NCBI GenBank assembly: GCA_008921705.1
Contig: VFFE01007016.1
Location: 988,387-1,052,386 of the forward strand
DNA: 64,000 bases
Reading direction: 5' to 3'
From: Burhinus oedicnemus
Taxonomy: Eukaryota > Chordata > Aves > Charadriiformes > Burhinidae
Positions 1 to 13,300 of the stretch are shown piece after piece (the stretch's first letter is position 1; each line of letters starts with the position of its first letter). The notes under the pieces were generated by a model, which did not search any database, was not told where the DNA came from, and saw only the letters and a list, made by a program, of their open reading frames with translations. Position numbers and translations under genes: made by a program.

Positions 1-3000
1 ACAAGTTAACAACTTCAAATATCTGTTCTCTTAAGTATAAAAATCCAGAAGATATCACAGTAAGACTTCCTCATAAAAACAGACCTAGTTTTTAACGTTT
101 TGCTTATTTGTTCATCTGTGCTTGTTACTTGTTCTTGATCCTACACAGCTTACTATAAACTAGGATATTCAGGAAAGCTTGAAAGCACTCATTACCCATT
201 ATCCTATTAAATTCAGTGGCCCCTTTGAAAAATCCAAGCCTTAACTTCTTACTGTTCTTCCTCAAAGGAAGATTTTAGAGAATTTTGAAACACACTGGGA
301 TCACCTTTGCTCGCTGTCCCAATTCTAGGTGGAAAGGACAAGGTCCAGTACCAATAGGAAAAAGCTGAATTACTACAGAGGTAGTAGTACATACAAATGA
401 GGTGCGAAAGGCTGACTTGTAAAACTGGAACTTTGTGAAGTGCATCGTCAGCACTGCTCTTCTGAGCACAGAGTGAGCCATGTCAGGGAGACAGGCTTAA
501 CAAAACCACCCACCTCTTCTTTTGCAGTGCCTTTTTTTTTTTCCCCTCCCCTAATTTCCTGAAACCAGCCACAGGATCAGAAAACTGCTAATATAGCACA
601 CAGCAAGTAGCAGGAGCCCTCTGTTTTCTTTTACACAGCTAAGCCAGTCCTTGCTGGATCTTCAAGCAGTGCACACAGCTTTAATACACCAAAAACTTCA
701 AAAACCCATATCATGGGAACACAAATACAACAGTGTCTATTTCAGCTGTATCTTTGAGACTGAAGGGTTGAAACCATTCTAGTGGAAGGGCTCCACTTGT
801 CAGAAACAATGTTCATTGATTGTTTTTAGACTTCAGTGTAAACAGATAAATATTAACATATATGTCTCTGCATAATGCAGGTAATTTTGTTGCAACTAGA
901 AGAAAAGTCATCCTCATGCACTCCCATGGTTTTAACCTCTGCATATGCTCATCGCTTAACATATGAGCTCTCTCCTGCTTCCACCAAATTTCAGTAGCAA
1001 TTGTTATTACACTCCCTTAGTCATACAATGAGTGCATGTTTAAATGTACTTAACTTGCTTAGACTTCTGGAACACATTCTCATTACTGGGAATCTCTACT
1101 GAGATACTAGTTGCCAATTTTGAAGTCTCTTGAATTATTGAGATCCATTAGAAACTTTCTGAACACAGAAATTAAACAGCATAATCAAAAGCTAAAGGCT
1201 GCTGACTGGGTTAGATTTGTCTCTGCCCAGAACTTTCCTGCACACTAGAAAGGGATAAAGAGATTACTCCAGTGGTTTTTTAGCTGCAGTTGGGTACTGG
1301 CTCAGACAGCCTGAACTGAAAGTTTCCTTCCTTGTTTCTCACAGCATGTGCCAGCATTTCTTGATGGGAATGCAAAGATTAATTACAGCTGTACTTGCTC
1401 TGAACAAATCCTTATATTCAATACAGTCCTGCAAGATTTGGAGTAGCACTAATTAGGGCTTAGAACAACAATTCTGCAAAGACAGACATACTGAGTATTT
1501 TTTCTAATTATTTTATGCTTAATAAAATTAAACCTTCTTTCCAGAAGCAGGGTGGCATTTATTCTCAAGAGCTGGGAGCCAAAAGGACATTTTTCAGTCT
1601 AAGAACATTAGATTTTGTGTTTCACTGCTATTGCTGAAGGTAAGACATCAAATCGTAACTGCTACCACATGCATACAGAGAGAGGCAAGGATGAGTACAG
1701 CGTTTATTCTGTAAATCTTTTGGGACACCCAGACAGTCCTCTAATGGGCTCAAGCACTAAGAGATAAAGACAAAAAAGTTTGTTCTTAATAAAATACAGA
1801 AGTAAAAATAAATCTTTTAATCAGAAAAGTGGCAATCATTAGACAAGATGCAAATTCTCATAATGAATTTTCAACGTGGGAGCTGTATCTATGAAGTTGT
1901 TTCCCTCATTCACTTTAACCACACCAAAAATACAGTCAAGTTTTATTGGCATCTAAGGGCCAAAAGCAAAATCTCCTACAGGCAGCCTTACACAGTACCA
2001 TAAAAATACAAGGCTTTTTAATCTACCTCCAAGAACCTAAAAGTTAAAAAGTAGGACCACACAAAGTCTGAATTTCAACCTTTTGGTATCCACAGACAGC
2101 TGGGCATTAATGAAGTGCATTAATGTACTGTACATTTTACAGACTAGAGAGGTGATTTTGACCTAAGGTGTTGATCTTTAAATAAAAAAAAAAAAAGAAA
2201 AATTGTAGAGTGATGGGAATTCACTCTATGGAGTACTAGAGCAGCCAGTAGCATAGCTCTTTTTATTCAGCATCCGTCTCCATTCCCCTATGGTTGGCAT
2301 ATCAATTTCTTGTTATCCACTTATTTATTATGTATGACCCGCTCGTTACTTTCCAACTTATCCTCCCAATTCCATGCAGGCTACATTTCATCCAGCTGTT
2401 GCACTTTGTCATAATCTAAGACCAGGAGCAATTCATGGCAGGAATCCTTTTATTTTTCCACAGAGCATTTAGTACAGAAGGCTTTAATCCTTGGTTGAGA
2501 CTTCAGGTAGGTACTGTAACAGATTACTATTCTCTAACACTTTTCCATTTGCACTGTTTGGAAAAGGTCCTTTCTGGTTCTCATTATTTCTTTCCAATAG
2601 CAGAAAGTATTTAAGAACAGCTAATAACTGTTTTACCCATCACACAGCTTTCTATGGATGGTTCTGCTTGAGAGAATCATTTCTCTTACTGAGAAAAGAT
2701 AGCACACAAGTGAATTTTGCTAGAATTCAGAATGATTTGCAGCATAGAAAGATTTGTGCCCTTTGATTCTCTAAATGGTTTTGAATCCAGCCTACTTTAA
2801 ATGCAAGTTCTTCTCACCTCTTGCGCAGTGGCACTTAAAGCAAAACTGAGATTATGCAGTGAAGCATTCCTTGGTGTAGGTGACAGACAACGTGCTATGA
2901 AGGCATCCTCAGCTCTGCCTCCTGCTCCAGCTTAGTCCTGAATTTGAATCTCGGTGACTGTCAAGACACACTAGTGCTGGCACAGCCAAACACCATGCTG

Positions 3001-6000
3001 CTCAAGGAGTTCTTCTGGTGGCAGCAGGCCCATTAACATATCTCATTTAAGCATTTATTTTTAGAATATTGCAAATATAATAGGAGACTGAGCATTTAAC
3101 TTCTGTAGATGCAAACTGACGAACTATGTAGCATTAGCCGATATCCACAGAATTTTGTGCAAAGGTTTCCAGCTGCATTTTGCTTTATATTACCTCTCAA
3201 TTTTTAATGAAACCAAAAACTATAACTCACTAGCTCTCACCTCCTTTAACAAAATGCCACTTTTGTTTGGGAGTTCTTTCTTGAGACTTTGATCCGAAAA
3301 AAATTTTCCTATTTGGTCTTAGAGACAGGATTAGAAGCCGGGAACTCCAACTGCTAATCTTTCCTACTACACACCAGCCACAATGCTTTGCAGTATTACA
3401 CTTAAACAAGCAATTAAACTTCTTTTGCTGTACAACGATGAGTCCAACTCCTTAACTTGACCATAAACTTTTGAGGTCTTGGGATTAGAGGACAGAACTA
3501 GAACTAAGAATTTAAATCTGGACCTCTGGCACTTAATTGCCACAATACTGGTATAAAGCCTTACTTAGATATTTAACTGAAGAGAAACATCTCTGTAACT
3601 CACCCTGCTGTATGAGTCCAGAGCAGGATATTACTCAAGCCACACAGATAAAGTCCACAAAGTTAATAATCTTTTAAGTTAATATGACATCTTATGTCAG
3701 ATTAAATCACTGTTTCAGAATTCTAACATAACAAAAATCAGATTATAATAGACTATTACTGTTATTTTTGTAACAGCAAATAAGTGGCAAATTTAAGGGA
3801 AGGCTTCGGTTATATAGCACCATCATTCCTTAAGTGTAATAGTTAAATTCAAACAGGCGTATTTACCATCCATAGCTTCACAATTAGCTTTTAAAAAAAT
3901 AAATTTTCATGTAACATTGTTAGATACAGATGTACTTTACTTTCAGCATTAACACTGTGTAATTACAAAATACCAAGCCTCAGCAACAGCAAACATGAGT
4001 TTCTGGTTTGTAACGCTACTGTCAATCCGTTGTTTTTAAAAAAATTTTCTGGGTCAGAGTGGTATGTCCCATCCAGATCTAGAAAACAAAAAAACCACGT
4101 AACTTCCCCAGCAATAATTTAGTTTCATAGGAGTTCTGCACATTAGAAATAACCAAGCAAAGCTCTAAAGTAATTTGGCAAAGAGTTGCTGCCTAGTCCC
4201 AGTTATGTGCATGAAATGGTAACAAGATTCCCCATGCTGGCACTTTGAACAGTGTGGCTATTTCCTTTGTACTTCTCACCAGCATTGGTCAAGCCCCAAT
4301 GGATTTCACTGATGAAATAGGGGAGTTTCACAGTGCTGTAAAAAAAAAAACAAAACACCATCCTTACAGAATAAGCAACATTCATAGCCTCTTGTGTAAG
4401 CTCATACTCAAACAGTAGTTTGCAAAAACAAGAGCTCATTTTTGTGTTATGGCCAATTGTATAAGCTGGAGTTGACTTGACACTTGGAATTTCCTCAAGA
4501 GGAAGTGCATTAGGAAGTGCATTATGTCGATACCAGGCGCAAGTACTGCTGCATTTCAGTGCTGTGGCATATAGGATGAAAGAAGAGTAAAATGTTTGGA
4601 AACATGCTTTTAAGGCTACTCTACTCTGCCCTTGCATCTTAAAGACAAGTGATCAGTTAGAATCTTTCTGCTTAAGGATTCAAGAAATCTCTATTGAAGT
4701 GCACTGAAGAATTCTGACAAAACAGAGCCCATTCCTGTAGATTTCATTTAACACGCCACTTACTCCACATATCAAGGCAGTACTCTGCTTTGCTGCCCAG
4801 CCTCTCAATTCTCTTGGCTTACAGAGGCAGGAAAACGTTGCCACATAACCTCCATATGCTACAGCAGCTGGTATATAACCTAACTCCTGATCATCTTACA
4901 TTACTGCCATACCTAGTACTTCTGTACCAAAATAAAGCCATTTAAGCAACAGTTTGTCCACTCTGTATCGGGAATTAATGAGAATGACTAGTGCCTCACC
5001 TCCATATTGCCCAAAACACACAGCTAGCTGGCTGCCTACGAGGCTTTGAAGCCATCAGCTCCTTGCATAAGGAGAATGGAGCAACAAAGCTATACTAATG
5101 CAAGGAGCGGGCTGTTCACTATGCAACATTTCCAGCACGCTATCTGTTCTGGCAGGCATCATTTAACCACTTCAATTTATTTCAAGTGCTCTGCTTAGAC
5201 AAAAAAAAAAAAAAAACAAACCAGGAGAGTGACTCATGTCCTATTACAAATATCCCCCAAACCCCCACACCTCAAAACACCCAGAGAATGGTGAATCAAT
5301 ATAAAAGAAATGGTCTTTAAAACATTTTCCAGAGCTTTCCCACATCCAAGGCTTCAGAAGCTCTTAGTATTTGAAGTATTACTGGAAGTGTTCCATACAA
5401 TTCCCTGTGCAGAGATCTAAAAATAGCTATGGACACAGTAGTAAGTTTTTGTCTGTATTTGCAGGCCCCTGACTTCCCTCTCAGGAACCACTACTTCCCA
5501 TTAATGCTGAATTTTTTTTAAAGGAGCTATTAAAACATTAGAAATTCTTTCAACAGTGCAGTGAACACCAATAATAATATATCAGTAACAAATTTGAATT
5601 GATACTCTAGTGGTGGATCATTAATATATGCTGTATATTAAGAATAATTGCATTAAAACAGATGCCTTTTGCAGTCTCCTTGGATGGCCCTGCTCTCTGT
5701 ATGAAGAGGGGCAGGTATCTGTAAACACAAGTCAGAGCTAGTCTGGCTGCATGTGAATAACTCAGAACAGTTGCCTTTACTGCAAATAGGCTCTGGAGTT
5801 CAGAGTAAATAGTCCCATCAATCCCAAAGAGATGAGAATATGACTTGTACCACAGGAGAAGTTCAGGAGCTCTTGAAATACATAGTTAACAGGCTAGAAA
5901 GACTTGGTATTTTGAAGGGAAGCAGTAAGAATAATTCGAATAAAGATATTGCTTTGACTAAGACTAGTTAGGATAGAGATTAAAAAAAGCCCAAAACCCA

Positions 6001-9000
6001 AACAGTGTGCACGCTTAAAAAAACCCAATCTGATAAAACAACATCAATTTTGCTTTAAGAATCGATGAAGCCAGATGACGGCCTTTGCAGATCTGCTCAT
6101 TGTTACCTTAAGCTCTGTAACAGTGCTAGCGCACAACATACATCTGTTCTGACCATGACAAAGGTGTAATTTTCTTGCCTGACAAGCCCTGTTTGTCCCA
6201 TCTTTACCCACAATGACATGAAGCATGCTAAGCGGCAAGAAGTCAAAAAGTAGCTAACCTCGCTTCAGATTTTATGGTTGTTCTGGACACATTAAAACAA
6301 AAGTGAATGGTTTCTCACATTCTCCCACTAGAGACCTGGGAGGAAGAAAAAAAACCAAACCAACAAAACAAAAACGACCTGACCAAAGCAATTCCTATGG
6401 TGGCCTTAGTCTCCATGATTTATGACATAAAAGGAAACATCACTTACAGTTGCAAAAAAGCTTGCAGATTATTATACATGTACCTGAACTCCCACGTATA
6501 CCCAAATACTTGTTATTAGGTTCAAACTGAAGAAGCTTCCACCCTTTCAGCTAAATTATAATTGAAATCCCAAGGTCCTCTCTCCAAGGAAGCCATTCAA
6601 AATAGAATTTGTCTCCACCTGCTGGCAATGAACTGCCCAAACTACCACGGGCAACCTGAAAAGAACAAACGTTACAGAGACACATGATAAACGTATTCCT
6701 TTCTAACATACAGACAGAAAACAGGGTAGGATAATGAGGGCAAGGGAAAAGAGAGAAGAATCATACTGATTACAAAGGAATTCCTATTCTAGTAGTTAAA
6801 AAACGAGGACAGAGATGTGACAATGTAACCAAACATACAATGAAGCTTTTGTCCCCGAAATACTTGGCTTGCATACAAGGGACAGAGGAACGTGGGTCGG
6901 TGGGGACAGGCTGGGGTGGGGGAAGAGCAAGAGGCTGATGTTTGTGAAAAGAAAGTGAAATTGGTTAGTGTGCTTTAAAATGGTGAAGAAAAAAAGAAAA
7001 AAGGACCCTGCTATTGTAGAATCCACCCACTCACTTCTGAAAGGCTCAAAGACCCAGACAGGGATTTACAGCCAGCACTTCTAGGCCCTGAATATGAAGC
7101 AGAAAACACTCAAATGCCCAGAGGCAGCTTCTGTGGTCCCAGAGAAGCAGCTTTCACACTGTATGAGGTTATGGTCAGAGCCATTTTCTTTCAACAAATT
7201 TGCTACTGCTGAGTCAGTCATTAAGCTTAGCATTACAGACCATAGGAAGACAGACACCTGTACACTACAATTTTCAGCTCTAGGTAACCGAACAACATGT
7301 TTTTACTTTTTATTTTCAAACAAAGTCACACAACTTCCTGGAGAAATATAGAGAGTTCAAAAGCAGACCACTATAATCCTACGGCTTGAAAGCCAAAGTA
7401 ATAACAATAATAATAAAAAGAGCTGATGTTCAGCTGACTGTAAGACCGGGGTGAAGAAAATTCAAGTACTGAGCAAGGTCATTATTTCAAACACTGTCCA
7501 GAAACATTCACAAAGATCATAGCAATGTAAAGCTTCAAAATTTTGGTCATGATTTTAAAACTATTATGAAGACGATAAATTCGGTTCAAACCAAGTACAT
7601 TCCATTTAATAGCTCACTTATGCTAAATAAGGGAGGGAGTGCCAATGAGAGGTTTTCTTTAGTCTCAGTTAAAAGCAGTTCAGAAAAGATTTATTTTCTC
7701 AGCGTCCACTATATCTGGCTTCTGTTTATTTACATGAGTCTATATCCAGCAAGGGTTTAAAGTAAATGAAGGTATGGGTTTATAACCATCATATGCAAGT
7801 AGGAATACGACATCTCCTTAAACCACCTGCTCTGCAGTTTTATTTTATTTTTTTGAAGAAATTTTACTGCTGCTAATCCCCATGTACTCAGGGAATCAGA
7901 ATTCTCCTGAACCTAGAAGCAAGGCATGGAAACTTGTTCAAGTTAAGGTCTTAATAATTTGTTTAGTGACCAATCCAAAAGTAGCACTTGTATCCTTGAG
8001 AACAATTTATTACATTTTAAAAACTCTTATGCGGTAAGTGCTTTTTATTTACAATTGAGGTACTTTATAAACTCCTGGTGATGCAGTGTGCACAGTAAAA
8101 TAATAGCACCCAGGATTTTCAAGTTCTTAGTGCCACAGGTGCACGCAGCAGGACTGAGTTACACAGTATTTCTGTAGCACACCATATCCTCACACTACTG
8201 ACAAGTTAACAGTTCTGGTGCCTGCAGCAGTTTCAGTTGCCCCAGTAACATTAAACAGGTTATATGAATGCCATCCAAAAAGATGCATGATAGAACCATA
8301 CCATACTATTGAAGATGACAGCATATTAAATGATTGCTTGCATGCCTGTATGCTTGGCTTTTGTGGGGCTTTTTTATTTTTTGGTATTTCCTGTTTAATC
8401 CTCAAAGCCAGAGAATGCAGAGGTAGGCCTACTAGTCTTGGAATGCTATTTATTCAAACTGAACTTCTTTTTTCCAGTTTGATGCAATTTTATTGCTAAC
8501 CAGTACAGGAATGAGCCTCCCACATGATCCCAGTCTGAAGCTCCCCTTAAAAACAAAACCCATACTTGATCATAGCATTTCTCAGAAAAAAAAAAAAATT
8601 AACAGGCTGCTGATGCAATTATGGCTTATTATACTGGATTCCCTTGGTAGTTGTCTCATGTTAAATTCAAGTTGCCTGTGGCACGAACCATCTTTTTATT
8701 CCACATTTGAACAGTGCTTAGAACAGCAAAGTCTTAGTCTGTGTCTACAGACACCAGGAATTATGAATCAACTAATCTAGCTTCTCTCCCCCCTGCATGT
8801 CTTCCCCCCCATCCCCAATACTGTAACATGGAAATCATTACGTTTTTAGCCTAAGGAAATGAGGTTTATACAATCATCCTGTGGCAATTTTACCTAGTCA
8901 TTTTAGTTACTTTTTAGCCGTTTACCAGTCTTAAGATACTTCACAGACAGATTTCAAAGGTGCAAGAACAAGACTCAAATAGGCATCTCATTAGCAGAGA

Positions 9001-10152
9001 CAGATGAGTACCTAAGGGCTGCAACACAAGTTTAATTACAGTATTAGACACTACAGAACCCACACAGAGGAGCAGCATGAGAAGATAAACTATGAGAATT
9101 TCACTGCTGAATTTCTCAAGTTTTTCTATAGCTATATTGAACTCCTTTGTCAGAGTCTAAGTGACACTACACAAAGCCATGTTTCTAACCTCTACATAGG
9201 TCCTCTAATTAAACTTTAATAACATATCCAGGCATGAAGAATTTCACCTTTAACTGCCCCCCCCTTCTTAAAAAAAAAACAAACAAACAAAAAAAAACCC
9301 TGAATGAAGTTTAGGGACAGAACACCCAAAACAAAGAATTCTACCTGCAGATTAAAGGATAATACATTAAAATCATGAAGACAAATTTATTAGAATAATT
9401 AGGCTATCACCCCATACCATATTCTAACAACTAGTAACCGTGGTACTAGGTTGCATGGATCAGTACCTTGTTTCACTGAACAGAGAAGAGAGAAAAAAAA
9501 GCACATCTTGTACATAGGAAGAAAAAGTAGTGTATTATGAACAGCTGTCAGAAACATATTCCATACCAGAAGTGCAGCTATTTTGGCACAAGAGCATGAA
9601 AACCTAGTAACAAGAAAGCAAGGAAGATAGCACATTTTTAAGCTCGCTCTCATCTTTCAGTTGCTTATCCAAATTTCACTTGCAGACGCCAGGATGAAAA
9701 GAAACAGTCAAATAGCAGCAGCCGGAATGGGCGTTGCATTCACTTCAAAAGATCTGCATGCAGGAATAGTTTGCCAGTATCAATATAGTGCAAGCTGGCA
9801 GGACTGGAAAGTTACAAATTAAGTGTGCCTTCATCAGTGACCTACTATGAACAGACCTACTGAGCTGCTAAAATATTTTTAGTTCAACCAATTCCTGCCT
9901 TTTTTGGTTCCTCTTGCTCTTCCAGTTTATCCAGTCGTGCACTTTTCCACTCCCTCTTACTGCCATGTAGTTTTTCAAGTTTGGCTCCAATTACCACTTG
10001 TTTCTGCTGCTGAAGAGCTCAGATTTACAGCACTACTACAAACGGCTCATATAATGGCTAAATCTTGCATGTAGCAAGCAATCTTTCAACTGAAGAGATA
10101 TTTATACAGCAGGGAACTTTCCTCCTCCCCCCATGAAGATGGATGTACTCAC
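1..10152 (-). other. GNA12: GNA12 intron 2 (3' end outside window)
   Basis: About 10.1 kb follows exon 2 in the direction of transcription. I looked for the next exon (KYFLDN, DVGGQ and NKMD motifs) and did not see it. The sequence is AT-rich, with scattered A and T runs such as 5200-5216 and 9269-9297, and no interspersed repeat that I can name. The short open frames here show no family resemblance and are treated as chance. Confidence 0.8.
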
Positions 10153-10368
10153 CAGCTGGTACTCGCTCCGACGGCTGAAGGCTTCCTTGATTCCTGAATC
10201 CCTCCACAGTGCGCCCAGTGCAGGTACATACAGCTGGAAGGTGGCAGGCTCTATGGGCATTCCAGCTTTGTTTTCAAAAGCCATCAAAAACATTCCATGC
10301 TTCTCATTCTCCGTGTACTGCCAAGGGATCCCCAGTTTGTCCCGTGCATCAACCAGAACCCTGCAGCC
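10153..10368 (-). CDS. GNA12: GNA12 coding exon 2 (helical domain)
   Basis: This exon has 216 nt and 72 codons, in phase 0 at both ends. The acceptor is ttctttag and the donor gtgagt (10147-10152). It starts [17 protein letters not shown] and ends SRRSEYQL. It contains [17 protein letters not shown] and the [19 protein letters not shown] helix, typical of the G12/13 helical domain. Compared with the human sequence I remember, changes are few and conservative; one is Ser to Cys at the second codon. The exon lies alone between two long introns. Confidence 0.96.
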
Positions 10369-13300
10369 CTAAAGAACGATTCAGATAAGAAAGTCAGTGA
10401 TAAAAAGATTGAAGTGTAAAAGAACCAGGATTTGGAGGTACTTGAAGCTTTTTTTTTTTTGACACTATTCTGGTGAGACTGAACTCAGGAGAGAATCATA
10501 AACATTGTTTATTGCAACATCTCCAACAGAAATAAAATAGAAAGAGCTCGCTTGTGTAAGCAACTTAGCCCAAATATATTTCTCCAGGTGAACAAAATAT
10601 ACTAGCAGCAACAGCTAGTTGCAACAAGCAATACTGCCAACAGATAAAAGTAAACATCAAATGCATAAGAAAAGCCTCTGGGAACCAATGTATGATCCTC
10701 ATAGCTATAGTTTTAACAGTAACACCATGCCTGAAAACGTACTTTTCCATCTTTTTCTTTGCATTTGGGTTTTAGATACCAAAAAGGACATACTAGCTTT
10801 CTCAAGCATTAGGAGATCAAAAGAGCATTAAAAAAATACTGTTGAAAGAACATAGCCTATATTCTGGTGAAGCAAAGTATACTGAGCATCAAGAATTGAG
10901 GAAACTTAGTAAATTCCAGTGTTGTATGCCTCCACCAACGGAGTTAAATATTCAGGTAAAAAAAAGACAGCAATGCCAAACTAGCAAGATCCAAAAAGCT
11001 TGTAAAGTACAATTTTGACACGATCTACTTGGATGCTATCCAACTTTACAGACTTCTTAAAACTTGCTGTAAACGAGCATCTTCTGTTGAGACACTTTAA
11101 TCCAAATGGTTACCTCCAGTAGGAAAGCCCAGCGGCAAAAGGACTGAAGATACTGCACAGATTTCAAGCTGCTGGGCTCAGTAAAGCAGGTGCAGTTTTC
11201 CATCAGCATCAGCTCACTTTTTGAATTTGCCACACATTTGCAAAGAAGTCATGACAGGCAATTGTGGGCACTCTAATTCTGGAAGAAAAATATGGAAGGA
11301 AAGTTCTCAAATTTAACTCAGGATTACTGAGACTGCTTAATTTCACATATTGCAGTTTTTATGGAAACTTAATTTCATATTCATGGCAACAAGCCAAACA
11401 CATAAGGTTAAGTAACTTTGAAACTTTCAGTCTTCAATCTAACTACACCTATACTAAATAGCTTCAGATGGCCAACAGTTACTTCTGAGTAGTAAGCACC
11501 ATTTTAATCATGGATAGATCTGTTAATGGCGGCTTAGCATCTCAGTTCATCCCTCTAATTCACAAGTAAAATCTGTGGGTTATATTAAAGTACTTTTCTC
11601 ATTCTGTTGATCTTTTGGTTTTACAGTTTATGAAAATAAATAAAATAAAAAAAGCAAAATTGAAGTTCTGTTTGTACAGCTATTCACATGAACCTCCACA
11701 TTATTGGATTGATTTTTTTTTTTTTGCATACTTTAAGCTATCAAGACTGCACGTATGTTTTCTTAACGCTTGAACCTTTCACCTCTCCAGTCCTGTAACA
11801 GTGCCACATAACAAGAACAGTAACTTTCCCAACAGAAATTAAGATTGGAGAGGGAAGTGAGAAGCAACTTAGTGTGAGTGTCACAGAATAGGAACTCAAA
11901 GCGAAGCATCGTGGTTGTCACTATGCAACAGTGTTCCTGAAGTGCAGTTTCCCCAAAATGTAAATATTTATGATTCTCAAGTGATTGTTACTTTCCTTTT
12001 ATAAAGTAGAGAATATATCTCCACAATACCATGAAAAGACTAAAATTGAATGTATTTACAAACTGCTGCTTTAAATTCCAGACACAACTATGTAGTAACT
12101 GTCATACAGAGCAAAAGCCAACTCTCATTCCTAGTTACAGAGTTTATCCCTTTATTAACAGAAGCCTTTAGATATGCTTTATCTGAATGGTCTTAACGAA
12201 TGTAAGCATGAGGAAAAAAACCCCAGCACTTACAAGGTTCTCCCTGCGAACTGCAGATGCCTGCACTACACCTCACGACCTCAGACACTCACAAACCCAC
12301 CGCTCGCACGGAACACCATCCCGGCTGCAATTCAAAGTCAGTGTCGGCTCCCCCTGCCCCTAGTTGAGAAATTCAAGATTAATTTTTTTCCAAAGCACGG
12401 TGGTAACCAAGACTGGTGGGACACCGCTGTTTCTAGGCCTTTAATGCCAGGTTTGTTTCTGCTCAGCGAGGAGCGTTTATGAAGAGAAACGGTTAATCCC
12501 CACTCCCTGTCGGCTGGCGATCTCCATCGGGAGCTCCCGGCCCACACACGCCAGCTCTGACCTTTCACCTGCTTCGGCTCCAGCTCTCCGCAACCATCTC
12601 CCCCAGCGCTCCGCTCAGCTCCGGCTTTTCTATCTTACAGCTCTCGGACTGATTTAACCCTTACCCATCTCACAGCTACCATAGTCCCTTCACAGCGTCT
12701 CAAAGGAAAGATTGTACAATTCCTGCTGGGATAAAGTGGCATCGGCACCTCAGTCTCAGTGTATTTCCCTGCACTGTCGCTCTGCCTTTTCCTGCTCCCA
12801 CTGGAAATACACAGGATCTCAAGAGACTGTTGTTACGGAAAGTTTCGTCATTTGGCTGGAAAAAACCACAGAACAGAGTTTCAATCAAGGGCGTAGAGAC
12901 TGCTCCAGTCCCAGACAGTCACTGATCTGCTGGCTGCTGCTCCTTGGGAATGCAGGTTTGAATCTCCTTGGGGCAAGAGAGGGAACCGAACTCAGACCTC
13001 ACAGACCCTAAGCATTAAGGACCGTAAGGTTACCCACGGGGAGCCTGTAGCATCAGCACCTTCCTCTGACTGTCTGAGAGCTAGAAACGGTTACGACCAC
13101 GTCACATACAGAGCCCGATCTGGGACAAAGTGGCAGATTCAGATGTAGAGACGTCAGCATTGGCAGAGACATATAGAGACACACACAGAAGGTCAATTTT
13201 AAACACTGAATGAAGAACATTAAAAAAAAAAAAAAGAAATGGGTTAGCAGGAATGCTGTCCAACACATAGCCACGGGAACAGCACCTCTCAAAATCAGAA

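Noticed and set aside
4203..4637. 144-codon minus-strand open frame in GNA12 intron 2
   Set aside because: It has the same strand as GNA12, but its residues do not resemble G-alpha exon 3 or any family I know.
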